This document shows positions 1-12,220 of a stretch of DNA of 64,000 bases, piece after piece. The first letter of the stretch is position 1. The number at the start of each line of letters is the position of its first letter. Below the pieces are notes generated by a model, which worked only from the letters and a program-made list of their open reading frames with translations, made no database searches and had not been told where the DNA came from. The DNA is taken from NCBI RefSeq assembly GCF_000218685.1, contig NW_006763296.1, forward strand, positions 1,044,715 to 1,108,714. Reading direction: 5' to 3'. This DNA comes from Serpula lacrymans var. lacrymans S7.9 (Eukaryota > Basidiomycota > Agaricomycetes > Boletales > Serpulaceae). The translations under genes and the position numbers were made by a program.

Positions 1-2590
1 TGAAAGATCTGAAACCCTGTGATACTGACGGAGGCAGTCTCAACTTGACTGGTGGAAGTATGGTCGCTTAGTTGTGTTCGGAACAGTCGAGAGTGCATCA
101 CGTCCAACTAAGTAGTAGCATGCACTACTAGTCTCAACATATCAGATATATATCAGGCTTCTTCGCAACCGTACTCATCGAAGCCAGGATCATGAAAATG
201 ACTGTTTGTTATATGAAGACGGGTCATCGGTCGAACCTGCAGATATGGATGTCAGGTGGTCACATCGTAAACGACTAACAAAGAGATTATACTGCGCTGG
301 GAGGGTACGACTGTGGAATGCAATGCTGCAAAGGGCGTGAATGGGATCCCGGACCGCGTGGGCGTTCGCCTCGAGAGAAGGGGGACGTTTTTTTATCCCG
401 TGTTTTGCGTATTGTAAGCATCAGGACAAGCTATTTTCGGTCTCTTAATCGATGTGCGAGGATGTACAGAAAGGATCAGGGCCCATCTCGAGGACACGAC
501 TTCGTACATGAGGCCAGTGCAAGGCGACAGATTGCCTCCACCCAGCCAATATAAGACCACGGATATGGCTCGGATAAAAGACTGCATCATGGCCTAGGAG
601 CCCATATCACGGACATGGGTGGGCCTCCTGCCTAGCAGATTATGGATATCTACCATGATCCACGTTCACAGACCCTCGTCGCAAAAGTGCAATGTTGATC
701 ATTTTCCTTGTTGGGCGCTTATACAGCAAAACTGTTATGACCCAGTATGGAGATGGCAAGGTAGACGCTCAAGAGGGTCTACAGGAGTTTTCCGGCGTTT
801 CGAGAACATCACTGTGGACTTGATTCTCAATGACACGAATTCAGCGCGTCCGAGCGCCACTTCTGTGTCACAAGATCCTGCTATGAGCACGTAACTTAAA
901 ACCCAAAAACACATGCCTTGCCTTCATCGTAACTTTTACCAAATCAAGCATTCTCTGGGACACGTGGAGCGACGAAAACACCGCGAATGCAAAGACGAGC
1001 CCTTGTATATTTGGAAATGAACAGCGAGTCGAGAAGCACTCACCTGATTCCCTGGGACCCATATCCATCGCAGAGGTAGCTCAGATAGGCAAATGAGAAA
1101 CTCGAGAAATGTGCTGGATTTGGCAGATGTATTTGATGAACACTGAAAAGGAACCCTTTACCAATACGTGTAGAGATAAGCCACTCGTGCGTGTTATGCT
1201 TGGTTGCCGTCAGAATTTCCATTGGAAGGCTCACTGAGAGATGAAGAAATCTGGAAACGGAGTGATCGGGAAGATGTGCGTGAGTAAGAGGCGAGTAGAG
1301 ATGGTGTACGATACGGCGAAAGTTTTCTGCGGTAAATGGTATAGACGGAAAAACTAGCAGTACGCGCCAGGGGGTGAAGGTACTGTAAAAGGAGATATCC
1401 TGTTACAACGGGTGATCATATAGACGGAAAGGCCGGGGCGCTAGAGTTGACGAGTTAGTGATAACGTGCAGTTCGATCAGTAGTGGGGAGAGGTGAACGA
1501 TCAATCTGGTGTTGTTGAATAAGGGATGATGATGATGTCAGAGGAAGGGGGATAGAGGAAGACAGGGAGAATTATAGATGGGATTGATATTACCATAGAG
1601 GGGAGTGACGCGTTTCGAGGATATATAGAAGAGGGAGGGACCGAGTGCACGCATCGATGCTGTAATCGCGGTTCAAGGGAAAGTCGAGTCATTGAGTGAA
1701 ATGGAGAAGGCTATGAGAAAAAAGATGCATACCATCGTGGAGGGGTACATAAATGGAGGAGTGCATAAATGCGTGTACCGCCTGGCTGAGCCACATGACA
1801 GACATCGTGGTGTGCGCAGTACATTCATAAGGCAAGGGAGGTGCAGATAGAGTGCCAATATGAGGATGTGATATATTCCAGGGGGATGGTAGATGTATAG
1901 CGGCTAAACGGCTAAAAGAGGTTGTATGATGAAGAGGGGAGATCCGAAGAATTCGAGGAAGAGGAAGAAACGAGAGTACGGTGATAGTTGTGGAATGAAG
2001 ACATACGATCAAAGGACGAAATCAAGGGACGAGAAGGGTAGTGTGCAGGTAAGAAGAACGGATGCGGAAAAGAGGATTAGCGGAAGTGGAAAGTAGGGTA
2101 CTGGCTGTGCGGAAGTAATAAGAGAACAAGGAGGAGAAGTAGGTGTCTGGGGATGCAAAGAAGCGGTTCTACGCAGCTTCGGGCCAAGAAGAGGGGCGTC
2201 GCTGGGCACGTCAGGGAAAAGGGAAAGAAAGAAAGGCTATGTGGGGCTGTCAGAGAGGAGAGGGGTTTATGTAGTGGGGTGGGTGTATGCGCGAGACATC
2301 CGGGCAGAGGGGAGCCGGAGTCGGGGCGAGGATCTGGCCCAAAAAGGGAATGGGCCGGATTGAGTAAGGGTGAGTGGGTTGGGTGAGTCGGCGAGGAGGT
2401 CGCTGTGGACGTGTGGTACCAGGAAGAGAAGCAGGAGATGAAAGGGAGGCATGGGCCAGGAGGCATTAATGGCGGGCTGGTGCGATCTGCCACGGTGCCT
2501 TACGGATGGCTCGGCCCCTAACCAGCCATGGCTGTGTCAGAACATTCTCTATAGAAATCTGCCCATAGCCGTACTTACGGATATCCCCTC
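1..2590. other. gene-free stretch, purine-rich in its right half
   Basis: I see no convincing gene here. Open frames exist on both strands but have biased, low-complexity composition and no recognisable domain. From about 1240 to 2470 the + strand is strikingly rich in A and G. The stretch lies upstream of the Ca2+-ATPase and may hold its distal promoter or the 5' flank of a gene outside the window. Confidence 0.6.
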
Positions 2591-2594
2591 TTCA

Positions 2595-2602
2595 TATATA
2601 AC
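2595..2602 (+). promoter_or_regulatory. TATA box of the Ca2+-ATPase gene
   Basis: The motif TATATAAC lies about 45 nt before an ATG at 2644 that sits in a good GCCACCATGG context. The spacing suits a fungal core promoter with a short 5' leader. This supports 2644, rather than the downstream in-frame ATG at 2915, as the original translation start. Confidence 0.5.
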
Positions 2603-2643
2603 AACCCACCCTTCGTTGACGCCCCTCCTCTCTCGTCGCCACC

Positions 2644-5600
2644 ATGGTCCGACGCTGGCTCACACTCCTCCATCCCCGCCATCGTCACAACCGACCTCTC
2701 CTCGACGCACGCCCTCAACGACGACGAACGCCATACCCCGTCCTTCAGACACGACGACGACGCGCACACGATCCATCTCCCCCTCGACTCCAACTACCCC
2801 CAGACTCCCAGCTCACACGTCGCAACCAACCCACATGCAGTTCCCAATACGCCCCTGCGCAGACGCTTCCTCTCCCCCTTCTCAAAGCCCTCCGTAGGCC
2901 ACCACTCCGCCCGCATGTCTCTCGATGTCCCCAGGTCCCATTCCCCATCCCCCACATTCGCCTCTTCAAACGAAGGCACCACCCTCAACGTTCCCCCGTC
3001 CCCCACGTTGTCCACACGTTCCTCCGTCCAGTTCACCACCTCTTTGTCCCTCCGCGATAATAAACCCGAGGATCGCAATGGCCTTTCCTCTTTGGGCCTC
3101 CTTAATCCCTTATTCGACACAACACCCACACATCGCAGAAAGAGCAGCAATGCCACCTGGGCCAGCTCTGCAGAGGGTCACAGCAGCCTGGACGAAACAG
3201 AACCAGATCACGGCACAGCTGACATCGCTCTCGCTCAACTCCATCGCGCAAAGTCTGATGCAACAAGCATGACAGTCGCATCACACACCCACACTCACTT
3301 CGACAGCGGCTCAGAACGTTCCAAATCACGTCCTCGTTCCAAATCTGTCGGTGGCTTTTCTGATGATCTGCCACATCCCTCATCTCACCCAGTGCATCCC
3401 CTTAACGATGACCAAACTAACAGCCGCCCTGGGAATGAGCCAACTGATGATGACGAATCCGGCGGTGTCCTCGACATCGATCTCGACCAGGATGCAGATA
3501 TCGATCCTGGTCCATTTTCATTCAAACCTTACGAACTCGCAAGTCTCCTTGATCCGAAAAATCTTGAGGCGCTAGAGGCTCTGGGTGGCATCACAGGCAT
3601 ACTTAAAGGTCTCGGTACAAACCGTACTCACGGTCTCAGCAAACAAGCAACTGCGAAAATTTTGGTGTCGAATGATGGAGGCGGGGGTAGTCTTTCTGAT
3701 GGGCGGCCAGGGGCAGGCGTGGGCGCTTCTCAAAGGCACGACAGACATAGCACTGAGGCTAAAGAGTTACCTGGGATAATAGTGACCGGTCCCGAAGACG
3801 AATTGCCCGATCCTCACCATCACGACGATATTGCGGAACATGGACCCGCGTTTCAGGCTTCGTTTGATGAACGACGACGCGTTTTTGGAGAAAATATTTT
3901 ACCTCAGCGAGCTAGCAAGAGTTTATTGGCTCTTATGTGGCTTGCGTTGAAGGACAAGGTCCTGGTATGTAGGCTGCCGTCTATGGATTTTTCTTTACCG
4001 CTAACTCACGAGAGATAGGTGATACTGTCATTCGCCGCGATCGTCTCTCTTGCCTTGGGTCTCTTTCAAGATTTCGGAACAACTCTGCCTCCCGGCCAAC
4101 CACCTGTCGATTGGGTTGAAGGTGTTGCCATCATGGTCGCGATTCTTATTGTGGTCTGTCCACACGCATATAGTAGCATATAGACTTCTTTATTGACCTA
4201 TCGTAGGTTATCGTCGGCTCGGTCAATGACTGGCAGAAAGAGCGCCAATTCAAGTCCCTAAACGAGAAGAAGGAAGAACGTGGCGTTAAGGTTATCCGAG
4301 ACGGTGTCGAACACGTCATCGACGTCAAAGTATGAAACAATTCATGCTATTTGTGTTACATCTACTGACATTCTGATACAGGAAGTGGTCGTTGGTGATG
4401 TTGCCCTTCTGGAACCCGGTGAAATTGTCCCCTGTGATGGCATCTTCCTGTCTGGGCACAACGTTAAGTGTGACGAGTCGGGGGCTACTGGCGAGTCAGA
4501 TGCTATCAAGAAAATGTCTTATGGAGATTGCTTGGCCCTGAGGAATACACAACGCAATGCGCTCAGGGAGCAGGGTGGCGCTGACGGAGGGGATCAAGGT
4601 GGACATGTGTTCAAGGGTTCCTCTCACACCGATTGCTTTGTGGTCAGTGGCAGCAAGGTGCTGGAAGGTGTAGGAAGTTACGTGGTAGTAGCTGTCGGAA
4701 CAAAGAGCTTTAACGGCCGAATTATGATGGGTACGCCAAGCTTTACTTTTGTGATTGAGACATGTTGTTCATAGGTGAGAATAGCGCTTCGCACGGACAC
4801 AGAAAACACGCCTTTGCAGCTCAAGTTGAATGCACTAGCGGAACTGATTGCGAAGATCGGTAGTGCTGCGGGCATTATCCTATTCTCGGCACTCATGATC
4901 CGATTCTTTGTGCAACTGGGCACGAATTCTCCTGAGAGGTGCGTTACATGTTGTCGCCAATAGCTTTTTTACATACTGATAACTTAAATTTCCCCAGGAA
5001 TGCCAATCAGAAAGGCATGGCTTTTGTGAACATACTTATCATATCCGTTACGTTGATTGTTGTTGCCGTTCCTGAAGGTACGCGATAATTACGGACTGTT
5101 GACCTGACCTAACGATCACCTGATAGGCCTTCCACTCGCGGTCACGTTAGCACTGGCATTCGCGACTAAACGCATGACCAAGGAGAACCTTCTCGTGCGT
5201 GTACTTGGGTCTTGCGAGACCATGGCCAACGCGTCAGTGATCTGCACGGACAAAACCGGTACCCTCACGCAAAACGCGATGACTGTCGTAGCGGGTTCGA
5301 TAGGCATACATGCCAAGTTTGTTCGAAAGTTGGGTGAAAATCAATCTAGAACTAATGCTAATGAAGAACGTGGTGGACGTCGCCGAGTGGAAGACGGGTC
5401 CTCCAGAAAACACACTGACGATTTCTCTATTGATCAATCGGAACTACACACGGTACTCTCGCCACAGCTCCGCGAGCTCACAAACGCAGCTATCTCGGTG
5501 AACTCTACTGCATTCGAAGATGAAGATCCTGAAACGGGCGAGCGCGCGTTTGTTGGTAGTAAAACGGAGACGGCACTACTCAACTTTGCCAAGGAACTGG

Positions 5601-7724
5601 GGTGGCCTGATTATAAGAAGACGAGGGACGCGGCGGATATTGTGCAGATGATACCGTTCACGAGCGATCGGAAGGCGATGGGAGTTGTGGTTAGGCTTGG
5701 CCAGGGGAGGTATCGGCTACATTTGAAAGGTGCTAGTGAGATTTTGACGAAGATGTGTTCTCGACACGTCGTCGTGAAGAAGGATGAAGAGCAGGGTAGG
5801 ACAGAGGGAAGGGAAGAGGAAATCGAGACTGCGCCGATTGACGAGTTGGCAAGCGAGAATATTTCGAGGACGACGATCTTCTACGCCAACCAGACGCTCC
5901 GCACTATCGCGCTGTGCTACAGGGACTTTGACTGTTGGCCTCCAGCCGAAGCACAGTTGGAGGACGATGAGGTATGTCGTTGTTCTTAGGTCCTCGGAAA
6001 GACACTGAGGGTTTGCAATAGGTCGCGTATGAAGATATCGCGCAGAATCTTATCTTGATTGGAATTACAGGTATCGAAGATCCGCTTCGTGATGGTGTTC
6101 GGGAAGCTGTGGCCAGTTGTCGCAAGGCTGGAGTTGTCGTCACGATGTGCACGGGAGACAACGTCCTTACGGCGCGATCTATTGCCTCTCAGTGTGGCAT
6201 ATATACTGCAGGTGGTATCGTGATGGAGGGTCCTGTCTTTCGACAACTCACTGAACACGAGATGATGGAGGTTGTCCCACGACTTCAAGTTCTTGCACGG
6301 TCGTCGCCCGAGGATAAGAAGATACTTGTGGAGAAGCTAAGATCGCTGGGCGAGATTGTCGGTGTCACCGGGGACGGTACTAACGATGGGCCTGCACTTA
6401 AGACGGCGCATGTTGGGTTCTCCATGGGTGTCACTGGTACCGAAGTAGCCAAGGAGGCGTCGGACATTATCCTCATGGACGACAACTTTTCTTCCATCGT
6501 CAAGGCAATCATGTGGGGTCGTTGTGTCAACGACGCAGTACGCAAGTTTTTACAATTCCAGATTTCTACGAACGTCACTGCCGTCGTGATCACGTTTGTG
6601 ACTGCCGTTGCCTCCAATTCAGAAGAATCCGTTTTGTCTGCCGTTCAACTGCTGTGGATCAACATTATCATGGACACCTTTGCTGCGCTTGCTCTGGCGA
6701 CCGACCCCGCGTCTCCCGCTCTTCTGGATCGCAAACCGGACAAGCAGACTGCGCCACTTTTCACGGTCAACATGTACAAGCAAATCATGTTGCAATCGAC
6801 ATATCAGATCGCCATCACTCTCGTGTTTCACTTCCTAGGATTAAGAATCCTTGGTTATGAAAGTGAATCGGGCAGCACTGAATATGACTCTATTGTCCAA
6901 ACTGTGGTCTTCAATACTTTCGTCTTTGCCCAAATTTTCAACTCTGTCAACTCTAGAAGGTTGGATAGAAAGCTCAACATCTTCGAAGGCATCTCTAGAA
7001 ACTATTACTTCGTTGGTATTACGCTGTTAGGTATATTAAACTTCTCTCATTCTTATTACATCCGCTAACAACTGTGCATTTCAGAAATTGCTGTTCAAGT
7101 CCTCATTGTTTTTATCGGTGGGGCCGCTTTTCAAGTAACTCGTATTGGTGGCCGCGAATGGGGAATATCACTAGCTCTTGGATTCGTTTCCATTCCTCTT
7201 GGAGCTCTCATTCGCATATTGCCTAACGGACCATTCGAAAGGCTGTTCGTGAAAATGCGACTCTTCCCGAATTCTAAAGTTCTTCCCACCTCTCGGGCCG
7301 ATGTTGAATGGAACGCTGCAATCGAACTTGTCCGAGATAACTTGGCCACTTTTGCTCATGTCCGCGGTGGGCGTCTGCGGTCCTCTTCGTTTGTTGTCAA
7401 GAGTCGAAATGCTAGAATTCACGATCACGCACGTGTTCCTCTGTGAGTGACTTCTATCAACGCTCAGCGCTACTCGCCGCTAAGCTCTTTGTTCTGTTTA
7501 GTCCTTCGCTGATGACCATGGTGCCCACTCTTATCGCGTCCTCGATTGGGGCTGGATGGGCGCCGCAAATGAATGGTTCGCTGTCAGACCCTGCAAGATA
7601 TGATCCATCAAAGTCTTCTGCCGCACTATGGGAGGGTAAATTCCAAATACACCCGGATACGAAACCGGATGATCCACTATATAAAAAATGGAGCAGGGCG
7701 AACAATAACTCGCCTCCAGTATAA
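2644..7724 (+). CDS. PMC1: vacuolar Ca2+-transporting P-type ATPase (PMC1/PMCA type IIB)
   Basis: This gene should encode a pump that moves cytosolic Ca2+ into the vacuole using ATP. Exons in phase are 2915-3964, 4019-4153, 4207-4329, 4382-4730, 4785-4938, 4998-5077, 5127-5971, 6022-7030, 7085-7442 and 7502-7724, giving 1441 residues from the ATG at 2915. Visible motifs are the PEGLPLA turn, the phosphorylation motif DKTGTLT (Asp near residue 672), the hinge TGDGTNDGPALK (near 1030) and membrane helices on both sides of the catalytic loop. The long Ser/Pro/His-rich N-terminus is usual in basidiomycete homologs. Oddity: the frame of this N-terminus stays open upstream to 2648, but the well-placed ATG at 2644 is one base out of frame, so the true start is uncertain (see findings). 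The family call is firm; vacuolar location is inferred from the family. Confidence 0.92.
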
Positions 7725-8951
7725 TCATTAACGACCGACATAATTTATAGAAGACACGGTTCATCATCGATTCATCAAGTATTCTTGCAGCTGGGGTTGA
7801 CAAGACGGGCCGGTTCGCTGCTAGCAGTGTACTGCTTTGCATAATATTTTATTCACCTGTATTCATCTTCATCATTCGACAACCTTCATGTTCATGCTTT
7901 AACGCGTAAGGCTTCCTACCTATCATTCACGCATACTAAAACACAGCATCCACAATTACTTGCATGGTTTCTCGTTTTCATCACACACAATATCCACGGG
8001 ACCATATGACAATAGGCAACACACACTAGCTTGAGACGGAAATTACTGTATCGTCGTGTCGTAGATCTAGAATCTGAACACTCATTGGTGCAAATGTGTT
8101 CACGTCCCTTATTATAGTGTATCATTATTAGTTTTTACTTATATAGTCAGATTCACGCAGAAAATGATAATTTTTGATGCCATTATAATATCTTAACGTG
8201 ACCCTTGGTGCATTGTAAGTGACAGTTTGGCGATGCCTGACAACGTTTTTCGTGGCAGCCCCATCTCCTCGAAAGCATGTTCGAGTGTCAGTTCAAATGA
8301 CTGCGATATGCCAAGTGAATTGACCCGATGGTTATAGTGACGCCATCCAGGCAACCCGTCTAGCTTAGTGTTGTCAGAGAGCCACCCAGTTGGAGCCTCA
8401 TGGAGACGCCGTGTTTCACTTCCACGGGGTAATCACACACAGCCTCGGTTTCCAGCATGGAAGGGTGTTTGTCTTACTCACGGAAAAAGGGCGTCTCACA
8501 GTGGTGTATCGTTCCTGTCATACCGAAAGACTTTTCTGTTCAGAACGTCATGCTCCCCATCTGTCACTTTGACACAGGATAATATTACCAACTGTGTACC
8601 TCTAGAAAAATCCATCAGAAAAAAAACAAAAACGGATATAGTCCTCGCTGATGAAAAAAGCGTGGCGACTGCCGTCTATTTCACCTGCCAGCCTCATATG
8701 CAAGCACAAAGTCCGAGTTCGAGTCGTTAAAATGGGGGTGATGGACGCTAAGAATATTCCAGAAGGGCGCCATAGAATAGGAGACCGCGTATGAGTATAT
8801 GGGACGATAACTTGTGGAGACGAGTACAATGAATCAAGTCTAAGTAGGGATTAGAAGCGTTCATTCAGTTGAAGATATTTTTACAGACACGTTCGGGGGA
8901 CATACCGTTCCAAGGGACTTGACATTCGAGGGAGATAGGTAGGTACCACAA
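7725..8951. other. intergenic, AT-rich in part
   Basis: This is the 3' flank shared by the Ca2+-ATPase (+) and the ssSPT gene (-). It is AT-rich around 8100-8220. The open frames near 8368-8730 are not protein-like, and I see no gene. Confidence 0.5.
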
Positions 8952-9271
8952 CTAAAGCTCCGTTTTCGTTGTGGCATCCCACAAATGCTGCAATAGTCGT
9001 TCTTCGCTCTCAGAGCCGCCCCACAAATAGTAAGTGACACGCCGCTGCATATCAATGAGATGCTGAGGTAGATACTGATACAACCCCGTGAACACGAGGA
9101 TGGCAAGTAAGAACACCACCGTCACTGCGCTCGACATTAGCTATCTGGAGAAGCTCGAGAACTCGGTCGCGGATGTAGCTCACGATAAAAGAACTTCTCC
9201 CAGGGCTCGAGCATAGAAATTCCAAATGTGGCTTCTATACGAAGAATCCTGCGTTGGAAGTAGCCTTGCAT
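8952..9271 (-). CDS. serine palmitoyltransferase small activating subunit (ssSPT/Tsc3-like)
   Basis: This small two-exon gene (9184-9271, then 8952-9124) encodes 86 residues. Exon 1 carries the hallmark MLEPWE motif of ssSPT proteins at residues 20-25. Across a 59-nt intron (GTGAGC donor, GCGCAG acceptor) the frame continues into one hydrophobic helix (about residues 30-46) followed by YLPQHLI, matching the family's single membrane helix and following Pro-Gln-His. ssSPT proteins bind the Lcb1/Lcb2 heterodimer in the ER and raise its activity in the first step of sphingolipid synthesis (serine plus palmitoyl-CoA). The start ATG has an ACC context and gives a typical family length. A start at the ATG inside exon 2 would lose the MLEPWE motif. 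A charged tail of about 25 residues follows the helix. Confidence 0.8.
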
Positions 9272-9673
9272 GGTGGAGGATCGAGAAGTGTAATGAGGAT
9301 GTTCGATGAGAAAAGCAGGGAGACCGTAGTCGTGAACGTCGCCGTCACGGTCGCCGCCAGTTCCGTGGCGAAATTCGAAAAGAGAGCGATAATGACTTTA
9401 CCGACACGTGATCTCATCGCGTCTGTAGCATGAACTTTGTAGGTGCGCGTCAAATGACCATCCTACCTCGCAGCCTTGCCTTATGCAAACACACTACCCA
9501 GATAGATGGTTTTCATATGCATGACGGTGTACAGGTCGGCACGGCGAACATGGAAGGCTTCCAACTGTCAAAGTGCACAGTAGGTACAGTAATCTAGAAC
9601 AAGGACAACGGTGAAGTAATTTAGGGCAGCGGGGCACATTTCAACTTGTTTATAGTCTCTAGGAGGGTACCAG
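9272..9673. other. intergenic, promoter side of ssSPT
   Basis: This 400-nt spacer lies between the 3' end of the DUF5519 gene and the ssSPT start, both on the minus strand. A 72-codon minus frame (9235-9453) crosses the ssSPT start in another frame and looks spurious. Nothing else is visible. Confidence 0.5.
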
Positions 9674-10575
9674 CTAGTTAACTTCACGGCTTCCAGTCTG
9701 GAAACCAATAGCGGCCACTATAATGCGCTCCACCATTTCAAGTTCCTCCACATCCCTCGGTGAGTATATCAATAAATACTCCTTCGGAAGACCAAGGCTA
9801 GGGGCTACGCTGTTGGCGAGAGGGTGTCTTTCGGCCCAACCGCGTTCGATGACTGAAATGAGATAAATATATAAATATATTAAGCAGGGACCAGCTTCCT
9901 CAAGTTCGGTGATCACGTACGTAGCTTGCAATCCTGGGGCGCTAGGATTGCGTGCAATGAAAAGTCCTTTTCTTGATGGATGTGTGTTATCTCCCGTCTG
10001 GCGTGATCGGCGACTTTGTGCGGAGAAGGTCTGGACGATGCAATGACTATGGCATCATGATGCTTTTCGAACCTAGAATTGGCAATTTCAACCAACCCTG
10101 GGTTGGCTTTGCCTAGCTTGTTGAAGATATCCAGAAGCGGCTACATCAAGTAATAAGACACAACGACGATTCGATACACGGTAGATAAACACACCTGCCG
10201 AACACTCTTTGGAGAGAATTTGGTGAGCTGACGTTGTGGAAATACGTGCCACCCGGTCTGTGGCCGAAGCCCTCGACGTTCAGGTATGGAAGCGGGATCC
10301 TTCAGATAGGTCTCTTTATTGGGATCTTTGTCGTAGATGGCTGTGGATACAGTCTCCCGACCAAACAGTGAGAGAGAAAGAGCGATAAGCCAGCCGAAAG
10401 TATTGTATGGAAGCCCTCCGGGACCTATTTCGATGTATTGATTGTAGTTTCTCCGCAGCCATGGTACCGTTATGGCGCTGGCTAGAGCAGCGACGGTGAT
10501 GCCGCGCGGGTACCGTTGAAACACACCTTGGAGGGTGTCTAGGACGGCTTTCAAGTCTGTGGGCACCAATGCCAT
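9674..10575 (-). CDS. DUF5519 (luciferase-domain) membrane-anchored protein
   Basis: Three exons (10195-10575, 9921-10140, 9674-9852) in consistent phase give 259 residues. The N-terminal part has one or two hydrophobic segments (about residues 25-40 and 60-75), suggesting a membrane anchor. The C-terminal half has the pattern I associate with the fungal luciferase-like domain DUF5519: SRFEKHHDA, then PSPHKVADHARREITHIH, LAPQDCK, GWAERHPL, LPKEYLLIYSPR and a final Glu-rich helix. The name comes from weak similarity to bacterial luciferase subunits; biochemical function is unknown and no light emission should be assumed. Introns are 54 and 68 nt with GT-AG borders. The family call is from memory, with good motif spacing. 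Confidence 0.75.
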
Positions 10576-10633
10576 GATGGACGATATGAAACAAGTTTTG
10601 CTTCCGTGTGGAGGCCGATGATGCGCTCTAAGT

Positions 10634-10650
10634 ATTATAAATATTTATCC
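10634..10650 (-). promoter_or_regulatory. TATA-like box of the DUF5519 gene
   Basis: On the minus strand this reads GGATAAATATTTATAAT, an AT-rich TATA-like element about 60 nt upstream of the start codon at 10575. Position and composition fit a core promoter. Confidence 0.35.
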
Positions 10651-12220
10651 ACCCCGTGCCACTCCGACTTTCCGACGACACCAGAAGGAACCCCGTAAGC
10701 AAGTATAACACTGATGTTCGCAGACGTAAGCCGCCCCGGCACCAACGAGAGTTATCTTAGTCCATCTAGCGGGGAAGAAATCATCCAGACCAGATATCAG
10801 TATTGATAATCGTGAGTTTGACGAAGCGACGAAGCGCATGGAAGGATTGGAACCCCTTGACTTCTTGTTTTTCCGGGCACGTGACAAACGCGACAACCTA
10901 AAATTCAAAGATTAGCGATTCTGTCATCGTGTCTGTGTTTGTGGGATCTGGTATAGCTTTGTGGACCGGACGCGAAAAAGAATAGTTAGAACACCAAGAT
11001 CAAATAGGTCGCATGTGGGAGTCATTGTGCGAGCTAGTCAGTCGCCTTTCTGTGTAATCTGTTCACCTCACCGCTACCTGCTGTATGCCAGGGGCCGCAA
11101 CAAGGATGCATTCCACTCTACCATCTTCTTTTTTGTCGTCCCTGGAGGCACATACGAAGAAGGTTTCCTTCGGTAGAGACAAGTTCTACTAAATGGGTGT
11201 CTCGTCCACGTTGGTTGAATGATCAGTTGCAGTTGTCGGTAAGCTCGCGGTGCAAATGTACATACAAGGAGCAAGCGATTGGCAGTTCGAGGCGAAAGAA
11301 CAGCGTGTAGAAGGTGATCCTTGCCATGTACATGTGCAACTCCGCGCATCTCGTGATTGTCAACGTCATGTGGGGAAGATCGAGGTGAAGCGATGCCGCT
11401 GCGATATAAAGGCCTTGGTGTGGCGAGAGCTGTGGCCTCGACTAACTCAGTGTTGGTATGAGCATGTCGATCGCAATGCAGGAGATGCTGCGAGTGAGAA
11501 AGCGATCAGATAAGTCCGAGGAGGAATATATCATTCAGTGACTTGACCAGGACTATACATTCGTTTGTGAGGCAACCGATGCCAGTATTTTGAGGGTGCC
11601 TCCTCCTCGGCTTTCAGGTATAGAAGCAGTCCATCAAGCCGTGACTAACTTCCACTTAACAGGTCTCCTGTTTCAACGGCTTGATGGCAGGAATGATCCA
11701 GCAAAGATGTTTGGATAGCCAGGGGGGACCAGGTGATGGAGAAGTGGAATAATTATTGATGATCCATATGACGAGGAATGCACAGAAATTAACAGAATGT
11801 GGCACGATCAGTACAATTGCAAGACTGCGAGCTTGAATGGAATTTAAAATATTAAAATTTAAAAAAAACACCACTACGATGGGTGATAGTAGGGTTGCAG
11901 GGGTTGACTTTCTCCTCAACTCTGATTACAAGTGGCGAGTTGAAAATTGGTAGAAAGCCAAGGTGAAAAACTGTGACTTTTGGACGAGGTCCATGGTAGC
12001 ACTAATCTCTCACGGTCCGTCGAATGTCTGGTCTCCCAACTCACGTGCGCTGAGTTTGAAAATACCTATTGTTGAAGCCGATCGTGTGTCATCGCCAAAA
12101 CACGCGTTTGCCAGTAAACACACACTTGAAAAGCTGAAACCGCGTTTATCACAGCTTCGACGACGGTTAATTCAATACCACTCACACACCAACATTGACC
12201 TTGGATAGCATTGCATTGCT
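10651..12220. other. intergenic between divergent genes
   Basis: This 1.6-kb spacer lies between the DUF5519 gene (-) and the SRA-YDG gene (+). Open frames at 10645-10908 (-), 11250-11513 (+) and 11963-12208 (+) show no recognisable domain or splice extension. It contains an inverted repeat at 11631-11687 and an A-rich run near 11860. Confidence 0.5.
11631..11687. repeat. inverted repeat, 12-bp perfect arms
   Basis: The arm CCATCAAGCCGT at 11631-11642 is repeated as its reverse complement at 11676-11687, with 33 nt between. It could fold into a hairpin or be a remnant of a miniature transposon. No flanking duplication is obvious. Confidence 0.6.

Noticed and set aside
2077..2493. 138-codon minus-strand frame, Ser/Pro-rich
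   Set aside because: Its composition is a by-product of the purine-rich + strand; no domain, no splice extension and overlapping frames on both strands.
9235..9453. 72-codon minus frame, hydrophobic
   Set aside because: It overlaps the ssSPT first exon in another frame and ends just there; the ssSPT frame has the family hallmark.
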